Assembly: GCA_934045905.1 (NCBI GenBank)
Contig: OW203767.1
Coordinates: 17,301,073-17,365,072, forward strand
Direction: 5' to 3'
DNA from: Leuctra nigra
Lineage: Eukaryota; Arthropoda; Insecta; Plecoptera; Leuctridae
DNA length: 64,000 bases
Positions 1 to 11,704 of the stretch are shown piece after piece. The notes beneath the pieces are model-generated. The model did no database searches, had not been told where the DNA came from, and saw nothing but the letters and a program-made list of their open reading frames with translations. Made by a program: the position numbers and the translations under genes. How positions within the stretch are numbered: the stretch's first letter is position 1; each line of letters starts with the position of its first letter.

Positions 1-1067
1 GTTGTTCATTCTCCACAGTTCTCTGTAGCTCATAATTCTGCCATGCTTGTCTTTTCTCTCTCACTGCTTCTTTGACTCGACTGTTCCACCATCTTGTTTC
101 CTTCTCCTTCCTTTTACCCCCTGATCTTCCACACAATGTTTCAGCCTCCTTGACCAGAGCATTCCTGAAGTCCTCCCACTCCTCTTCTACATCTCGCAAC
201 TCCCCCACTGGCTCACTTCTCCTTATCACTTGACAGAATTCATTCTTCACCGCCGGGTCCTGCAATTTCCACACTTTGATTCTTTTGTGTGAGGCAGTTG
301 CTACTGGCCTCTGTACTTGCACCCTCACCGTACATTCCAGCAGGCGATGATCGCTGTCGAGTGATACTGACGGACAAACCCTAACATCCACTACTCCCTC
401 CTTCAAACTTCCTCCTACACAGACGTAGTCTATGATGGACTCAGACCTGTCTTCCCCGTAGCCGTATCGCGTTATCTTATGGCTTCTTCTCTTCTTAAAC
501 CAGGTGTTGCCTATCTTCAGACCATTTCTTTTCCAGCCCAAACTTTCCCAACACCTCTTCATAACCTCTTCTGTCACTCCCTACTTTTGCATTGAAGTCG
601 CCTATCACAATCACACTGCAACTTGCCAACTCCAACACCGCTTCCAACTCCCCAATGAAACAGTCCTTCTCTTCTACCGGTCTGCCTGTCTGTGGTGCAT
701 ACACTTGGACAACCTCCACCATCACTCTGTCCCTTACCTTGAGAATCAATGACATCATCCTATCACTATGGCACTTTACGTCCACCACAAAGTCACAAAC
801 CTGCGGACTAACAACTATAGCCACTCCGTTCTTCCCCTCCGTACCACCAGACCACCACAGCTTAAAACCTTCTCTCAACTTCCTCTCGCCACTTCCTTTC
901 CACTTTGCTTCACTTAGACCTAGAATCATAAGTTTTCTTTCCACCATCATATCTATTATTTCTTCCACTTTACCATTCAAAGAAACAATATTCATGGTAC
1001 CAAACACAAATTCAATTCCATTTCTAAGTCTCAATCTTCTCTTCATTCCTCTAGCGTCCCCCCTCAC
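1..1067 (-). mobile_element. Non-LTR retrotransposon fragment, AP-like endonuclease region, broken frame
   Basis: Read on the minus strand from 1067 down to 495, the translation is an endonuclease of the exonuclease-endonuclease-phosphatase type: it has a GTMNIVSLNGK start, an ILGLSEAKW motif, a VVQVYAPQTG strand and the catalytic [11 protein letters not shown] motif. The frame then ends, and the homologous protein resumes in another frame below about 490 with YGYGEDRSESIIDYV, a SDHRLLE motif and a basic tail ending near RQAWQNYELQRT at the window edge. The copy therefore carries at least one frameshift and continues off the left side. The motif style resembles RTE-like LINEs often annotated as craniofacial development protein 2. 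There is no sign of function; it is a dead copy. Confidence 0.82.
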
Positions 1068-1487
1068 ATTCTTAATTTATATAAAACTTAAATTCAGTGG
1101 ACAATAGGTCAACCGTATTCCTGGTGAGTGATTTCATTTTTTAAACCAACAATGATGTTGCCATGGTTACAATTAAATAAGACATCACTCGACAGGAATC
1201 TAGTGGAGCGGTCGCTCCACGCCAGCCAAGTCGTACGGCGCGCACACTCTCAAATAAGGGCTGGAGCAAACCCACTTTTACTGTAAGCATCAAAGTGGCA
1301 TTTTCGGCCTACTGGATCTTAAAATTGGGAAATCTCACATTGTTGCGATATATCTTAATTTCGAGCTATGGCCCACCCTACAACATATACCAAATTTGGG
1401 AACAATAGGTTACGCCCTTTGCACGCTAGAGGGCCGTGAAAACAGTGTTTTAGGGCGGTTTTCATAATAATAATCAGTAATAATCTC
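1068..1487. other. No gene seen; unassigned AT-rich repeat-like DNA
   Basis: No open frame with coding character is visible. The stretch from about 1200 resembles the sequence resuming at 2575, because the hAT-like element at 1496-2566 interrupts it. It could be part of an upstream CFAP61 intron, since the first CFAP61 exon seen here is internal. Confidence 0.4.
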
Positions 1488-1495
1488 AGTAGTAG

Positions 1496-2566
1496 CCCAG
1501 TGAACACTAGGACGTACCTGGGACGTCCCCAGGACAGACTACTTACTTAGGTAGGACATCCCCAGTCCGTCCTAAACTCGGCCTAAAATGATCCCCAGAG
1601 TGTCCCCAGAGTGTCCTAATTACACAAGTTTTTCGATCCCAGGTACGTCCTAAATTAGGCGGACCTTCCTAAAAAAGGACGACACCGCCTAATTTAGGAC
1701 ATCCATTGTCCTAGTTTAGGACGTCATTTCCTAATTTAGGTCGATACTTTTCCTAAATTAAGATGAAACTGCCTAATTTAAGATATACATTGTCCTACTT
1801 TAGGACATCATTTTCTTATTTAGGTAGATGCTTTTCCTAAATTAGGATGAAAATGACCAATTTAATATATAATTTTGTCATTATTATTATAATAGAATGG
1901 TATTTCCTATGGAAGATATTTTCCCCTATTGGGATGCAATTGCCATATTTAATAGACAGGTTCTATTTGCACAGACACCAATTCGCACGATTCGCATTAT
2001 TCATATTCATTAATTCAGTTATCAATGTTTGCATCCAAAAAATATGGCTCCGACTCCAAGGTGACAACTTAGGTTCCAGTACAAAATAAAATAAATACAC
2101 ATTTTTCCTATCATCCAATAGGACATGTCTCTTCATGTTATAATATCTTAATACTTGGCAGATTTTGGAAATAATATAACTTACTTAAAAACAAACGATA
2201 AAGAGATATGCTGAAATTAAACATCTATATTGTGAAGTCGAAGGGCAGAGTACTCTGTTGACAGTTGTAGAAACTTTTAAAAATATTTCAATAGGAGCCA
2301 TTTTTAGGACAATTCTTCCTAAAAAAGGCAATTGCCTAATTTAGGAAGAATTGTCCTAAAATAGGATTTCAGTAGCAGCCATTTTTAGGACAATTCTTCC
2401 TAAAAAAGGCAATTGCCTAATTTAGGAAGAATGTTCCTAAAAAAGGATCTTCTTCCTTTATTAGGATATCCCAGGGAGGTACCCAGGACATCCTAGTAGG
2501 ATGTCCTACTTTAGGCTAGGATATCCTAAAAATAGTCTGTCCCTGGGACGGCCTGTGTTCACTGGG
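1496..2566. mobile_element. hAT-type non-autonomous element, 1071 bp, with AGTAGTAG 8-bp target duplication
   Basis: The ends are perfect 12-bp inverted repeats, CCCAGTGAACAC and GTGTTCACTGGG. Both sides are flanked by the direct repeat AGTAGTAG (1488-1495 and 2567-2574). An 8-bp duplication with short terminal repeats is the hallmark of the hAT superfamily. The interior is built from palindromic variations on CCTAATTTAGGAC. A hairpin unit (AATTCTTCCT, AAGGCAATTGCC, AGGAAGAATT) is tandemly duplicated at about 2296-2450. No transposase frame is present. Confidence 0.85.
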
Positions 2567-2689
2567 AGTAGTAGTAGGCTGGAGCTAAAATCCAGTAAAC
2601 AGGCCACAGCCTAAACGGCTGAACCGATTGATCTCACATTTTTACCACGTGTGCACTTTTGGCGTCTGATTTAACCTTCACCCCATGAA

Positions 2690-3600
2690 TTTTTTGTGCC
2701 GCCATTTTGAAACCGGAAGTGACGTCATATCTCAACAACGGCTAGACCGATTGGAACGAAAATAGCGCCAAACGATTCGGACGGTCATCTATATGGATAA
2801 TCAATAGCAACAGACTAAAATTTATGTTAACGAAACCGGAAATGACGTCATGAAATTTAATTCATCGATTGGCATTTCGGCAACAAATTTGATCCAATTA
2901 TTTTGATATTTATGTAACGTATGTTCTTTTGTGATATTATTTGACTTGATATAAAACCAACCGGAAGCCGCCATTTTGAAACCAGAAATGACATCATATC
3001 TTAATAACGTCTTAATAGATTTAAACGAAACCAACGCTAAACAATTTAGACGGTCAACTTTATGTATTATCATCAATAATATTTGCAGTTTCCCATACTG
3101 AAACCGGAAATGACGTCACACATTTTAAAAATCGCACAAATTTACATTTTGATGCAATAAATATACTATTTGAGACTGCTTATAATAAAATGAAATCATG
3201 TTTAAATTATAATTCAAGAGGTCAGTGATTTCAGCAGCCATTTTGAAATCGGAAGAAACGACGTAATATCTCGAAAACTGGTTGACAGATCGGTATGAAA
3301 CTAGTGCCAAACGATTCGGAAGGACATCTCTATGGAATAGGAACAGTCAAACTAGAATTTTCCTATTTATGAGGCCGGAAATGACGTCATTCAAATTTAT
3401 AAATCATTATAATCCCCTCCTATACAATAAATACATATTCAGAAAGCTAAAAATGATACACATCATTTATAGTTATAAATTCTATGTGGCAGTGCAGAAA
3501 GTTCAGCGGCCATTTTGAAAACCGACGTGTTGCCATATCTCGGAACTGGGTTGACCGATTGGAATGAAACCTTTGTTTTTTTCATGAGAATAACCAAATT
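2690..3600. repeat. Diverged tandem repeat, period about 268-273 bp, with TGACGTCA cores
   Basis: The phrase GCCATTTTGAAA followed by a CCGGAAGTGACGTCATATCT-like core recurs at about 2701, 2970, 3237 and 3509. A second phrase, GGAAATGACGTCA, recurs at about 2836, 3105 and 3377. The spacing is 267-273 bp, giving about 3.4 copies. Four full TGACGTCA palindromes are present. No open frame crosses it. Confidence 0.75.
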
Positions 3601-3695
3601 GTAAAGGGTAATTTTTTTTAAAGGATTTAGTAATTGTTCATGTGATATGTGTCACACGTAAGTTGTAAGAATAAACTAAAAAAAGTAGTGATATC

Positions 3696-4092
3696 CCCAT
3701 AAAAAACACTCCGTGTAAAAATACCAGCCAAGTCTCTTCAACTTAAAAAAAATAATGAAATCTAAAAATTCTGCACTGAAAAGTAGTGATATCAAAAAAT
3801 TAGCCAAGTCAAAACTTTATTTGAAAATCAAAAAATACTTGGCGCATCGTTTTTTTAGGGCATTATAGGTATACTATGTATATGTATATTTCATGTATAA
3901 TTTATAATTGGCTTATACTTCCAAGCTATTTATGTACACGATGCGCCAAGTATTTTTTGATTTTCAAATAAAGTTTTGACTTGGCTAATTTTTTGATATC
4001 ACTACTTTTCAGTGCAGAATTTTTAGATTTCATTATTTTTTTTAAGTTGAAGAGACTTGGCTGGTATTTTTACACGGAGTGTTTTTTATGGG
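3696..4092. repeat. Foldback element with perfect 155-bp inverted arms
   Basis: Bases 3696-3850 are the exact reverse complement of 3938-4092, around an 87-bp AT-rich loop. I compared the arms base by base and saw no mismatch. The outermost bases are CCCATAAAAAACACTCCG and its complement. Identity of the arms points to a very recent insertion or to arm homogenisation. I could not identify a target-site duplication. Confidence 0.9.
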
Positions 4093-4263
4093 TACATTTT
4101 TCCCGCCAAAATTCCCAACGGGCGTGAAAATCTTGAATTTTACCATCATAATGTTATTTTGAAAAAATAGATATTAAATTCATTAAAATATTGATGCCAG
4201 TTAACAAATTTTATTAAATTTCTGTGTAATTAATACTACCTACTGTTATCAAACAACTTACAG

Positions 4264-7200
4264 TGAATCCAGTGCCTACCTGAACTTCACGAACCTAACT
4301 CTGGTATCTCCTCACGGCTTGCCTGGAGACTCAGAACACAATCCAGCGAGAGACTACATGATGCCTTATCGAGGCCACTACAACCGTCAGTACATGCAAT
4401 GTGTCAACTTTAGGACATATGTCAACATTGTCTACGGACATATGACGGGGATAAACAGGTTGGCACTGTTTGTGAAACCATCTTAGAATTGGAAGAAACA
4501 TTGTTTGAGGCATGCAATGAGAAAAAAAAATAACTTGATCAAACAAAAATATAACTTTCACAAAATCATTGAGGACTAAGTAATTTGCAAAAATAATCAA
4601 TCATCAATAAAAGATTGTGACAAGTCACAATTTGATTAATGATCATACAACTAATTCTTGTTAATTCTTCAAGAACACTGAAGAATATCGTCATTAATGA
4701 TGACTGGACCCTGCCTTACGATACCTTACTGCTATTCTGTGGACAGCAATTTCAAAAACCTCATAAGAAAGAAGATTTAGCAACCTCTAATGCAGCAAAA
4801 AGTTCCTGCAAGCACCATTCTTCAAGGTTGGAAATATGTACACTATACGCAGCTTCTCCAAACGTAACATATACCCCCGTTACATAAAGAAAAGCTTTTA
4901 CATTTAATCTCAAATGAATGCGTATTTGGGATTTTAAAGCTATTTCTAAATTAATTTTAAGTTCTGTGGAAAAGCGGTTTCCAGTCAACTAAAGAGTCCG
5001 GTTTTGATTTATGATTATGTTTTAAAACCTTTTCTGTTAAAACAGTACTACCACGAATAAATCAGAATCGGAAACTCTTCCAATCAACGTTTTCCTTGTC
5101 AACTCCGAGATTGATGCGTCAAACTCACTCGTTATATTGCGAACACTAATCAAGGACCTGACCGATTATCAGATAGTGGTTCATGGTCAGTGTATCCATG
5201 CATACTGTTGCGTCGAAGCACTGCTAGAACTTGGTGTGCCAGGACCCAACATAGTTTTTGTCGAATTCCCACCAAGCGAACCACATTCTGTCGTCTACTT
5301 CAACAACAGCGAGGTCAAGTATTTCAAGCTCAAATTCCATACAAAACACTACTTATTTAACAAACATTTTACAGTTACAATGTTATGCCAACCTGCCTTT
5401 CAATTGTGCAAAATGAAAAGATTTCCCAACATGAATGGGTTTCCATGTGTGGACTAGGTGCCACTAAAGTATTGATTAAAATTAGAGATGGGCCGATTCC
5501 AAAATTTCACGATTCCGATTCCGATACCGATTCTTAGCTCCAATTCTTGCGATTCCGATTCCGATTCTTCACAAGTACCTACAAACCTCACTGTATTTAT
5601 CACCCTTAGTATTTTGCCCTCAGGTAAGTAATTAAAAAATCAAAAAAGTGGTAAGAAAACAACATTTAATGTATTTTAATTTTAATGTGTTAGATCTTTA
5701 ATTTTGTTGGAAAGTAAGTAGTAATACTAGGAATTGTGCTTTGGCGATGTTTTTAACCTAAAATATCAAGCTAAAAGGGCGGGATTTTCAAAAAGAATCG
5801 GAATCGCTAAAATATGGACAGGAATCGGAGAATTGCGATTCTTCCGATTCCACTGGAATCGGTGGAATCGCGAGAATCGGAATCGGCCCATCTCTAATTA
5901 AAATAAATAATTACGTATATAATCTAGACCAAGGAAGATACCGAGCAGATTACTGCAATGGCAAAAACATGTTTCTGTAATGAAAGAATTAAATATGTAG
6001 TTGGTGAAAGTATATACTCATACTTTTGCCCGTTGCTGTATTCTACACAACATTAGTTTGAAGGAGCCCAAAATTAATGTGCTTTTGTGTATTCCGCATG
6101 CCGTGCTTATTTTCTGCTGAATTTTAATTTACAGTTGGATGAGGCAGTAATGGAATCAATGCAAAATTTGGGAATTAAAATGTGCCTGAATTTCTATTTT
6201 ACTGGCTGGGAGGTACAGAGAAACAGAGTAACTAAAGTAACATTCGAATCAAAAACAAAGACTGTTAGCATAAAATGTATTGCCATGTTTTACTACGGCA
6301 ACGTGGAAGTGGGCTCAAAAACATTTCGAGGCAAGTTAACATTTAGTTTACAAATATGTTTCTTTGAACTCTAAAGTTACTTACTAAATGCTTTAAGAGT
6401 GAGGGAGTAAATCAAAAATAATAATTGCTTCTAGTTCCTTTAACTTTAACTTAACCATAAGACTGTGGATAAACCGGACAATTTCGGCTGTAGCGAACCA
6501 AACAAATAAACTGAATGACGATTTTAGTTGAGGTGATCACCATCTAACGACTCGTTTTTCAACCACGTATAGCTCTGAACACTTCGGGGTTAGTTTATGA
6601 TGGCAAACTCGTGATATCACGAGATTGCGAGACGAACGATCCAAACATCTTTGCCGCAGGCCCAATGACAAAGTTCAAACGGCGGTATTACGCAGACCAT
6701 CTCAGGCACGTCTATTTTAACTCCGTGGAAGTTGGTACAAAGGTAAAAATTACCATATTTGATAGTAAATCTATCTTTTAATTAGCTATCGAGTTCATTG
6801 TTCATTGTACGGCCCTTTTCATGTTACAGTTAGGCGAGAGGTTTAAGCGTAAGCTCGATCCGACTATGACTGCTAGCGATCCCGACGACCAAACAATTGG
6901 CAACATGTTGACACCTGTATATAAGGAGCCACTAATCATGTCTTGTATCCTTCCCGGGGGTATCCATTACCTCCATGTCTGTAAACCAGGGATGACAAAA
7001 CCGCTTGAGGCAGCTATGAATCACGAAGATTTTGTAAGTTAGATCGTCAAGAGTATAAAATAATAAGTTATCTACAAAGACAATCGTACTATTGACTACA
7101 ATGTATTCCCATAGGGCCATATTCTGATAACTGGAGACTATAAGCAACACTTCAAAGGTGGTCTTTTCCGCTTGCAATTGAATGCATACTCTGCAGTGGA

Positions 7201-8204
7201 GACGATTACATGTTACGCCGGAGAAGCGAAAGTCGACGTCAAAAACTTCATACGGCTCTACGGCCTACACGAAAGACTGCTCAATCATCTGCTCAGCAAA
7301 TACCAGTTGGGTCGCATCGACAACTTATTCGAATACTTCAAAGAGCCATGGGCAAATGCATTGTTCCACGATCGCATTGATTCGCTGCTCTTGCATTGTC
7401 GTCGTGTTACTCTGCACAGTGACCATAATCCAGTACCCAGTCAGCCAATTATTCAAGATATAGTGGATCTTATGCCATCACGCAGAAAGAAGGCAAGTTA
7501 TAGCAGCTTTTTAACATATTAGTCCCATTATAACCGTTAAACACTTGGTATAGTGTTCTAGTAAAAGTAATTGTGAATCACGTGTTGAAACGAATCATGA
7601 ATTCTAAGAACGACTTAAGTTCCGAGATATTCAACAAAAACTGTTTTGCGAGTTTGATTGCTGTCTCAGAATATCAACATTTTTAACTCAAGCGTTGGTG
7701 ATGGTTGTACTAGTTACATTTACAATTAGCTACACTAATTATTTTCCCCATATTTCATAATTTGAGTGAATCAAAAGTTATAGAAATTGAGGAAATATAA
7801 TCGCCAACATTTACCTTCGAGTAAAGCTGTCTCTTAAAGAAAGGCGAAGAGTCCAAAAATAATATTCTACCAAAAAGTAAAAACTGAATGTCAAATAATA
7901 TACAACTTCGGCGTTCATGATTTTTAAGTAATGTAACTTTTTGTGTATGTACTGTAATGTGTAGGTACAACAAAACATCTCTTAAAATTTTCAGTCACTG
8001 GAACTTGAGAAAAATCAACAATTACTTATCAGTAAGTATGACAGTCTTGGCTATAACGAAGTCCTGGAGAAAATGGTAATGGACTACGTTGAATGCAACG
8101 ATCAACATCTGCCCATGTACGCTACACCATCCAACATCAAACTCCTGCTTCACGGCTTCAATAATGACGAAATAACGAGAAGTCCGCTGCACTATACACA
8201 ATAA
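4264..8204 (+). CDS. CFAP61: Cilia- and flagella-associated protein 61 (CFAP61), C-terminal part
   Basis: CFAP61 is a component of the ciliary axoneme linked to calmodulin- and radial-spoke-associated structures. Eight exons join in frame: 4264-4458, 4674-4826, 5046-5313, 6135-6330, 6573-6742, 6830-7033, 7115-7492, 7995-8204 (590 codons plus TAA at 8202). Landmarks against the vertebrate family are LTLVSPHGLPG, LPYDTLLLFCGQQFQ, CVEALLELGVPG, DPNIFAAGPMTKFKRRYY, ILPGGIHYLHVCKPG, FIRLYGLHERLLNHL, the KEPWANALFHDRID segment and the terminal HLPMY block. The FCGQQ and FAAGPMTKF segments belong to the FAD/NAD-binding-like fold of this family. The donors after 6330 and 7492 are GC rather than GT, and the reading phase matches only if they are used. 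The first exon starts mid-codon, so the N-terminal half lies upstream of the window or was not recognised within 1-4263. Confidence 0.93.
5483..5896. mobile_element. hAT-type MITE, 414 bp, GATTCC-rich, in CFAP61 intron 3
   Basis: The inverted termini TAGAGATGGGCCGATTCC and CGGCCCATCTCTA are flanked by a perfect 8-bp duplication ATTAAAAT (5475-5482 and 5897-5904). The subterminal regions are tandem and inverted runs of GATTCCGATTCC/GGAATCGGAATC. No coding frame is present. Confidence 0.87.
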
Positions 8205-8207
8205 TAC

Positions 8208-8428
8208 AGGTAAACTCCATTCACTATAAGAATGGCAACCTTGAAATCTACTGTCAAGCCATAGATATTTAGCTCAATTTTGAATACGATTTTAATGACT
8301 GTATAATATCTATAATGATAATTATAATGTGAATAAGTTGTTTCCAATACATTGCTGGATGACAATCAAATAAAAGGCTTAACTTTATGTTTCAAGGTTG
8401 CCATTCTTACAGTGAATGGACTCTACCT
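8208..8428. mobile_element. Inverted-repeat MITE directly after the CFAP61 stop codon
   Basis: About 33 bp at the left end (AGGTAAACTCCATTCACT onward) reappear inverted at 8396-8428 with few mismatches. The left end begins 3 bp after the CFAP61 stop codon, so the element probably forms much of the 3' UTR. The flanks do not give a clear target duplication. Confidence 0.75.
8369..8374 (+). promoter_or_regulatory. Candidate poly(A) signal AATAAA for CFAP61
   Basis: AATAAA lies about 165 bases downstream of the CFAP61 stop codon, inside the MITE at 8208-8428. It is the first canonical signal after the stop that I noticed. Its use is inferred from position only. Confidence 0.45.
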
Positions 8429-9588
8429 ATCCGAAATCACTACCGACAATATTGAAGGACACTCGACTTATTCTACAGAGAACAACACAATATTAAATTA
8501 TTATAAATTAATATATTTTGCTAACTAGATTGTTTACAACATAATTGCATTGTTTGTTAACATTTCTTCAAATATATTACACACTTTGCATTTGCCATAC
8601 TTTCTTAATTTAATACAATAGATATGTAAGGTAGTTGAAAACTAAGGAATGCTTTTAAGTAAGCTAGTTTTCCTACCCTATTATTGACACAGTTCTCCAA
8701 CATTATTTCATTTTCATTTTGATCCTAAGCAATGCACACATTTTAAAAAAAGAAGGCATTTTGTTCCAAGAGTACCTTCGGTTAGTCATTGTCACTATTA
8801 TTATATTTTCATCATCCTTCTAAATTAGGGAGTTGCCACTTGAGTTTGTTATTCAATCAAAATTTGTAATTTGATTTAAAAAGAATTGACATAAATTATT
8901 TATTCTTTTACGAGTAAATCCGGCTTCACTTAGATTAGAATGAATTTTAATTTTATTAAATTAAAGCACTGCATGGATTTCAAAAGAACAATTAATTATT
9001 TTCCTTAGTTGTTTCTTATATGTGTCTATTTTTCGATTATGTTTTTAATTTGTTGAAATATTTGTATCAAATGGCAACTCTTTAAATTATACAAAACAGA
9101 CACAACAGACAATCGGATCTCACCAACACATATACATTATGCTTAAGAATCTAGTAGCAGAAACTTATTTTGAAACATACCTACTTTTCGAACTTGTACT
9201 TTTCAGTAATACATAACTAAGATTAGAGCAAAGCCATATTTCATGAATAAAGTAGTATTAGCTGTATCATAATACCCAACATTCTTTGCAAATTAAGAAG
9301 ATGTGTACTGCTTTTGGTAGATTAGAATTTAATGTTACTAGACGTATTTTGTGCTTGCTTTCTTACAACCTATGTATTGTAAAGTCAATATCAAGAGTTA
9401 CTGCCGAACACCATTTTAGCAGACCAGACATGAATATTGAATGTACTATATTCTAGAATGTTTTCCCAATTCCATTATGATGGAATCAGGGCACGGCCAT
9501 AAGGATTAACATTGAATGAAATCGAATTGCATCAGAATTGGGAATTTAATAGTTGTAGAATAAACCTGCTGGTAGGAAATTTGGCTTA

Positions 9589-9770
9589 GGCCGGGTAGGA
9601 CCAACTTTGGGGATGAAGTTAATTAACGATAGTTAGTGGAAATTAGTGAATCCCATTGGCTGTGGATTTCGCGCCAACTGGATTCATTGGCTATTTGCCC
9701 ATTCATTGGCTATTTGCCCACTAACTATCGATAGTTAAAGGAGCTAATCCAAAGTTGGTCCTACCCGGCC
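9589..9770. mobile_element. PIF/Harbinger (Tourist-like) MITE, copy 1, TTA duplication
   Basis: The termini GGCCGGGTAGGACCAACTTT and AAAGTTGGTCCTACCCGGCC are inverted and flanked by TTA on both sides. A 3-bp TWA duplication is diagnostic for PIF/Harbinger elements. A second copy sits at 53781-53926. This copy also contains a short direct duplication of CATTCATTGGCTATTTGCCC-like sequence near 9686-9720. Confidence 0.83.
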
Positions 9771-10461
9771 TTAAAGATGTACATTTGTATGCAACGTTCT
9801 ATGTATCTGGTAATGGCTGTGTTATGCTCAAATTGGAACAAACATGTCGAGAAAGGGCAGTGCTTGTACACTCTATATACAAATGAAGAAAGTATATCTT
9901 TTAGTTTCAATTATCATTCTAAATATTTCACATTATTCTATGCCAATTTATCTCATAGTCAAAGATAAAAGTCGGTAGGTATTAGAGATAATAGTTTTAA
10001 CAGCATTTTGGGCAATTTATCGACATTTTAAATTTAATATTTGCTGTGGACTAGGAGGAATAAAACAAATGAACACTTAATTAGGTACATATTGGAAGAG
10101 AGAATACCCTAGAAATGAGACGTATTTCAAGATAGCTGAACTAAAAATGCATTAGGCTGGTTGGACAAGAGTTCAGATAGGTAAGCAGATTTGTTTAAGT
10201 TCAAGTGTACAAATAGAGATCATCGACAAACAATAATGCCAAAATAATGTAAAACTTCCCAGCAATTTACTCTCTATCTACAAAAATTAAATATTACATC
10301 ATATTGCATAGGTACTCAGGCACTTGACCTGTGTGGGGGCAGATTACTGGGTATAGCTAATCAATCTATTACAATCTATTATACATACATTAAATACAAT
10401 TTTGAAAATTTGTACTGGCATCTATTATTGAACTGAGTAAGTAAATTCAAGATGAGGCTCC

Positions 10462-10707
10462 CTGGGCAGTTATTCTGTATATCCTATATAATTTTGGATT
10501 CGGTGCAATGTTAATCCATATGGCCGTGAATTGTATTTGGGCCGAATTCTGAATTTTAGAGTTATAGAATAACTGCCCTGGGGGGTTATTCTAAAACTTT
10601 AAAATTCCGGATTCGGCCCGAATACGATTCACGGCCATATGGATTAACATTGCACCGAATCGTATTCGGGCCGAATCCGGAATTTTAAAGTTTTAGAATA
10701 ACCCCCT
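10462..10707. mobile_element. Two adjacent palindromic MITE units ending in GGTTATTCT/AGAATAACC
   Basis: Unit A (about 10462-10579) runs from CTGGGCAGTTATTCT to AGAATAACTGCCC. Unit B (about 10580-10707) runs from GGGGGGTTATTCTAAAAC to TTTAGAATAACCCCC. Each folds almost completely on itself around TATGGATTAACATTGCACCG or its complement. A relative with the same ends is at 39252-39391. Confidence 0.7.
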
Positions 10708-11086
10708 GGTCTGGTCTGGACTTCCCTAACAATTTATATTTTGAAAATAGATAATATATTTTCATCAATATAATCATTAATTACGAACTACCAACTACAT
10801 TAGACTTGGAAAGTTAAAATAATAATTCCCAAAGAAGTGTTGATCACTTTTTCCTTGGAAAAACAAGTTCAATGATTTTCTAAATTTGTCATATTTAATG
10901 AATACATTGGTTTTGTTGTACAATGAATCATGTATGTCACTGTCAGTGATATTATACTACCAGGATCAGTATATAGGTAGTACTCTCTCATCAAAAGCGC
11001 CATAGATAGAACAATCAAGTACCTATGTAATAATTAATTGGTATGGTAGTGCTTCCAATATGTAAAAAATTGCAAACGTACTGCTA

Positions 11087-11704
11087 CAGTAAACCCTCAT
11101 TATTTCGAACTTCAATAATTCGAATTTAGGGGTAAATTCGAACTAGGTGGATGGTCCCAGTGTTTAGTATAGGCTTTACAATGTTAAATAATTTTGATAA
11201 ATCGAATTTTAGGTTATTTCGAAATTCGAACTGAATTTTGGTCCCAGCCCATGTTATGACTTGCATACAGTTGTTATAATTCGAACTTTGCAAAAGGATT
11301 GACAAAATAATCGCGAACAAACTTTGAAAAAACAAACTCAAACTACACATTTCCAATGTTTCCAATGGCGTCACGTCACAAAGAGAGTAGTCAAACTGCT
11401 CTCTGTTGTGTTGGGGTGGGGGAAGTGTAGGTCTAGTCTCTTTAGTATACAGGTTAGCCTACCCTGGAACACTTTAGGCGGGAATATTCAAACTTCATTC
11501 AACATTTTGAAAGCATTTGGCCGCGTATATAGTGCGAGTTAGCTTTTGAAGGCAAAAAATAATGAATCAACATCGCGTTATATCAAATCAATAGGTATGT
11601 ACTAAAAAAAAAAAAAAAAAAAAATTTTTTTATATTTCGAACTTTTTTAATTTGAACTGGGATTTTTTGGGTCCCCTTGAATTCGAATTAACGAGGGTTT
11701 ACTG
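11087..11704. mobile_element. pogo/Tigger-like non-autonomous element, 618 bp, TA duplication
   Basis: The ends CAGTAAACCCTCATTATTTC and TTAACGAGGGTTTACTG are inverted repeats flanked by TA on each side (11085-11086 and 11705-11706). The CAGTAAACCCTCGTT terminus and TA duplication fit Tc1/mariner elements of the pogo branch. The interior has no transposase frame; a poly-A/T junction lies at about 11604-11630. Related copies are at 20825 and 29248. Confidence 0.8.
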
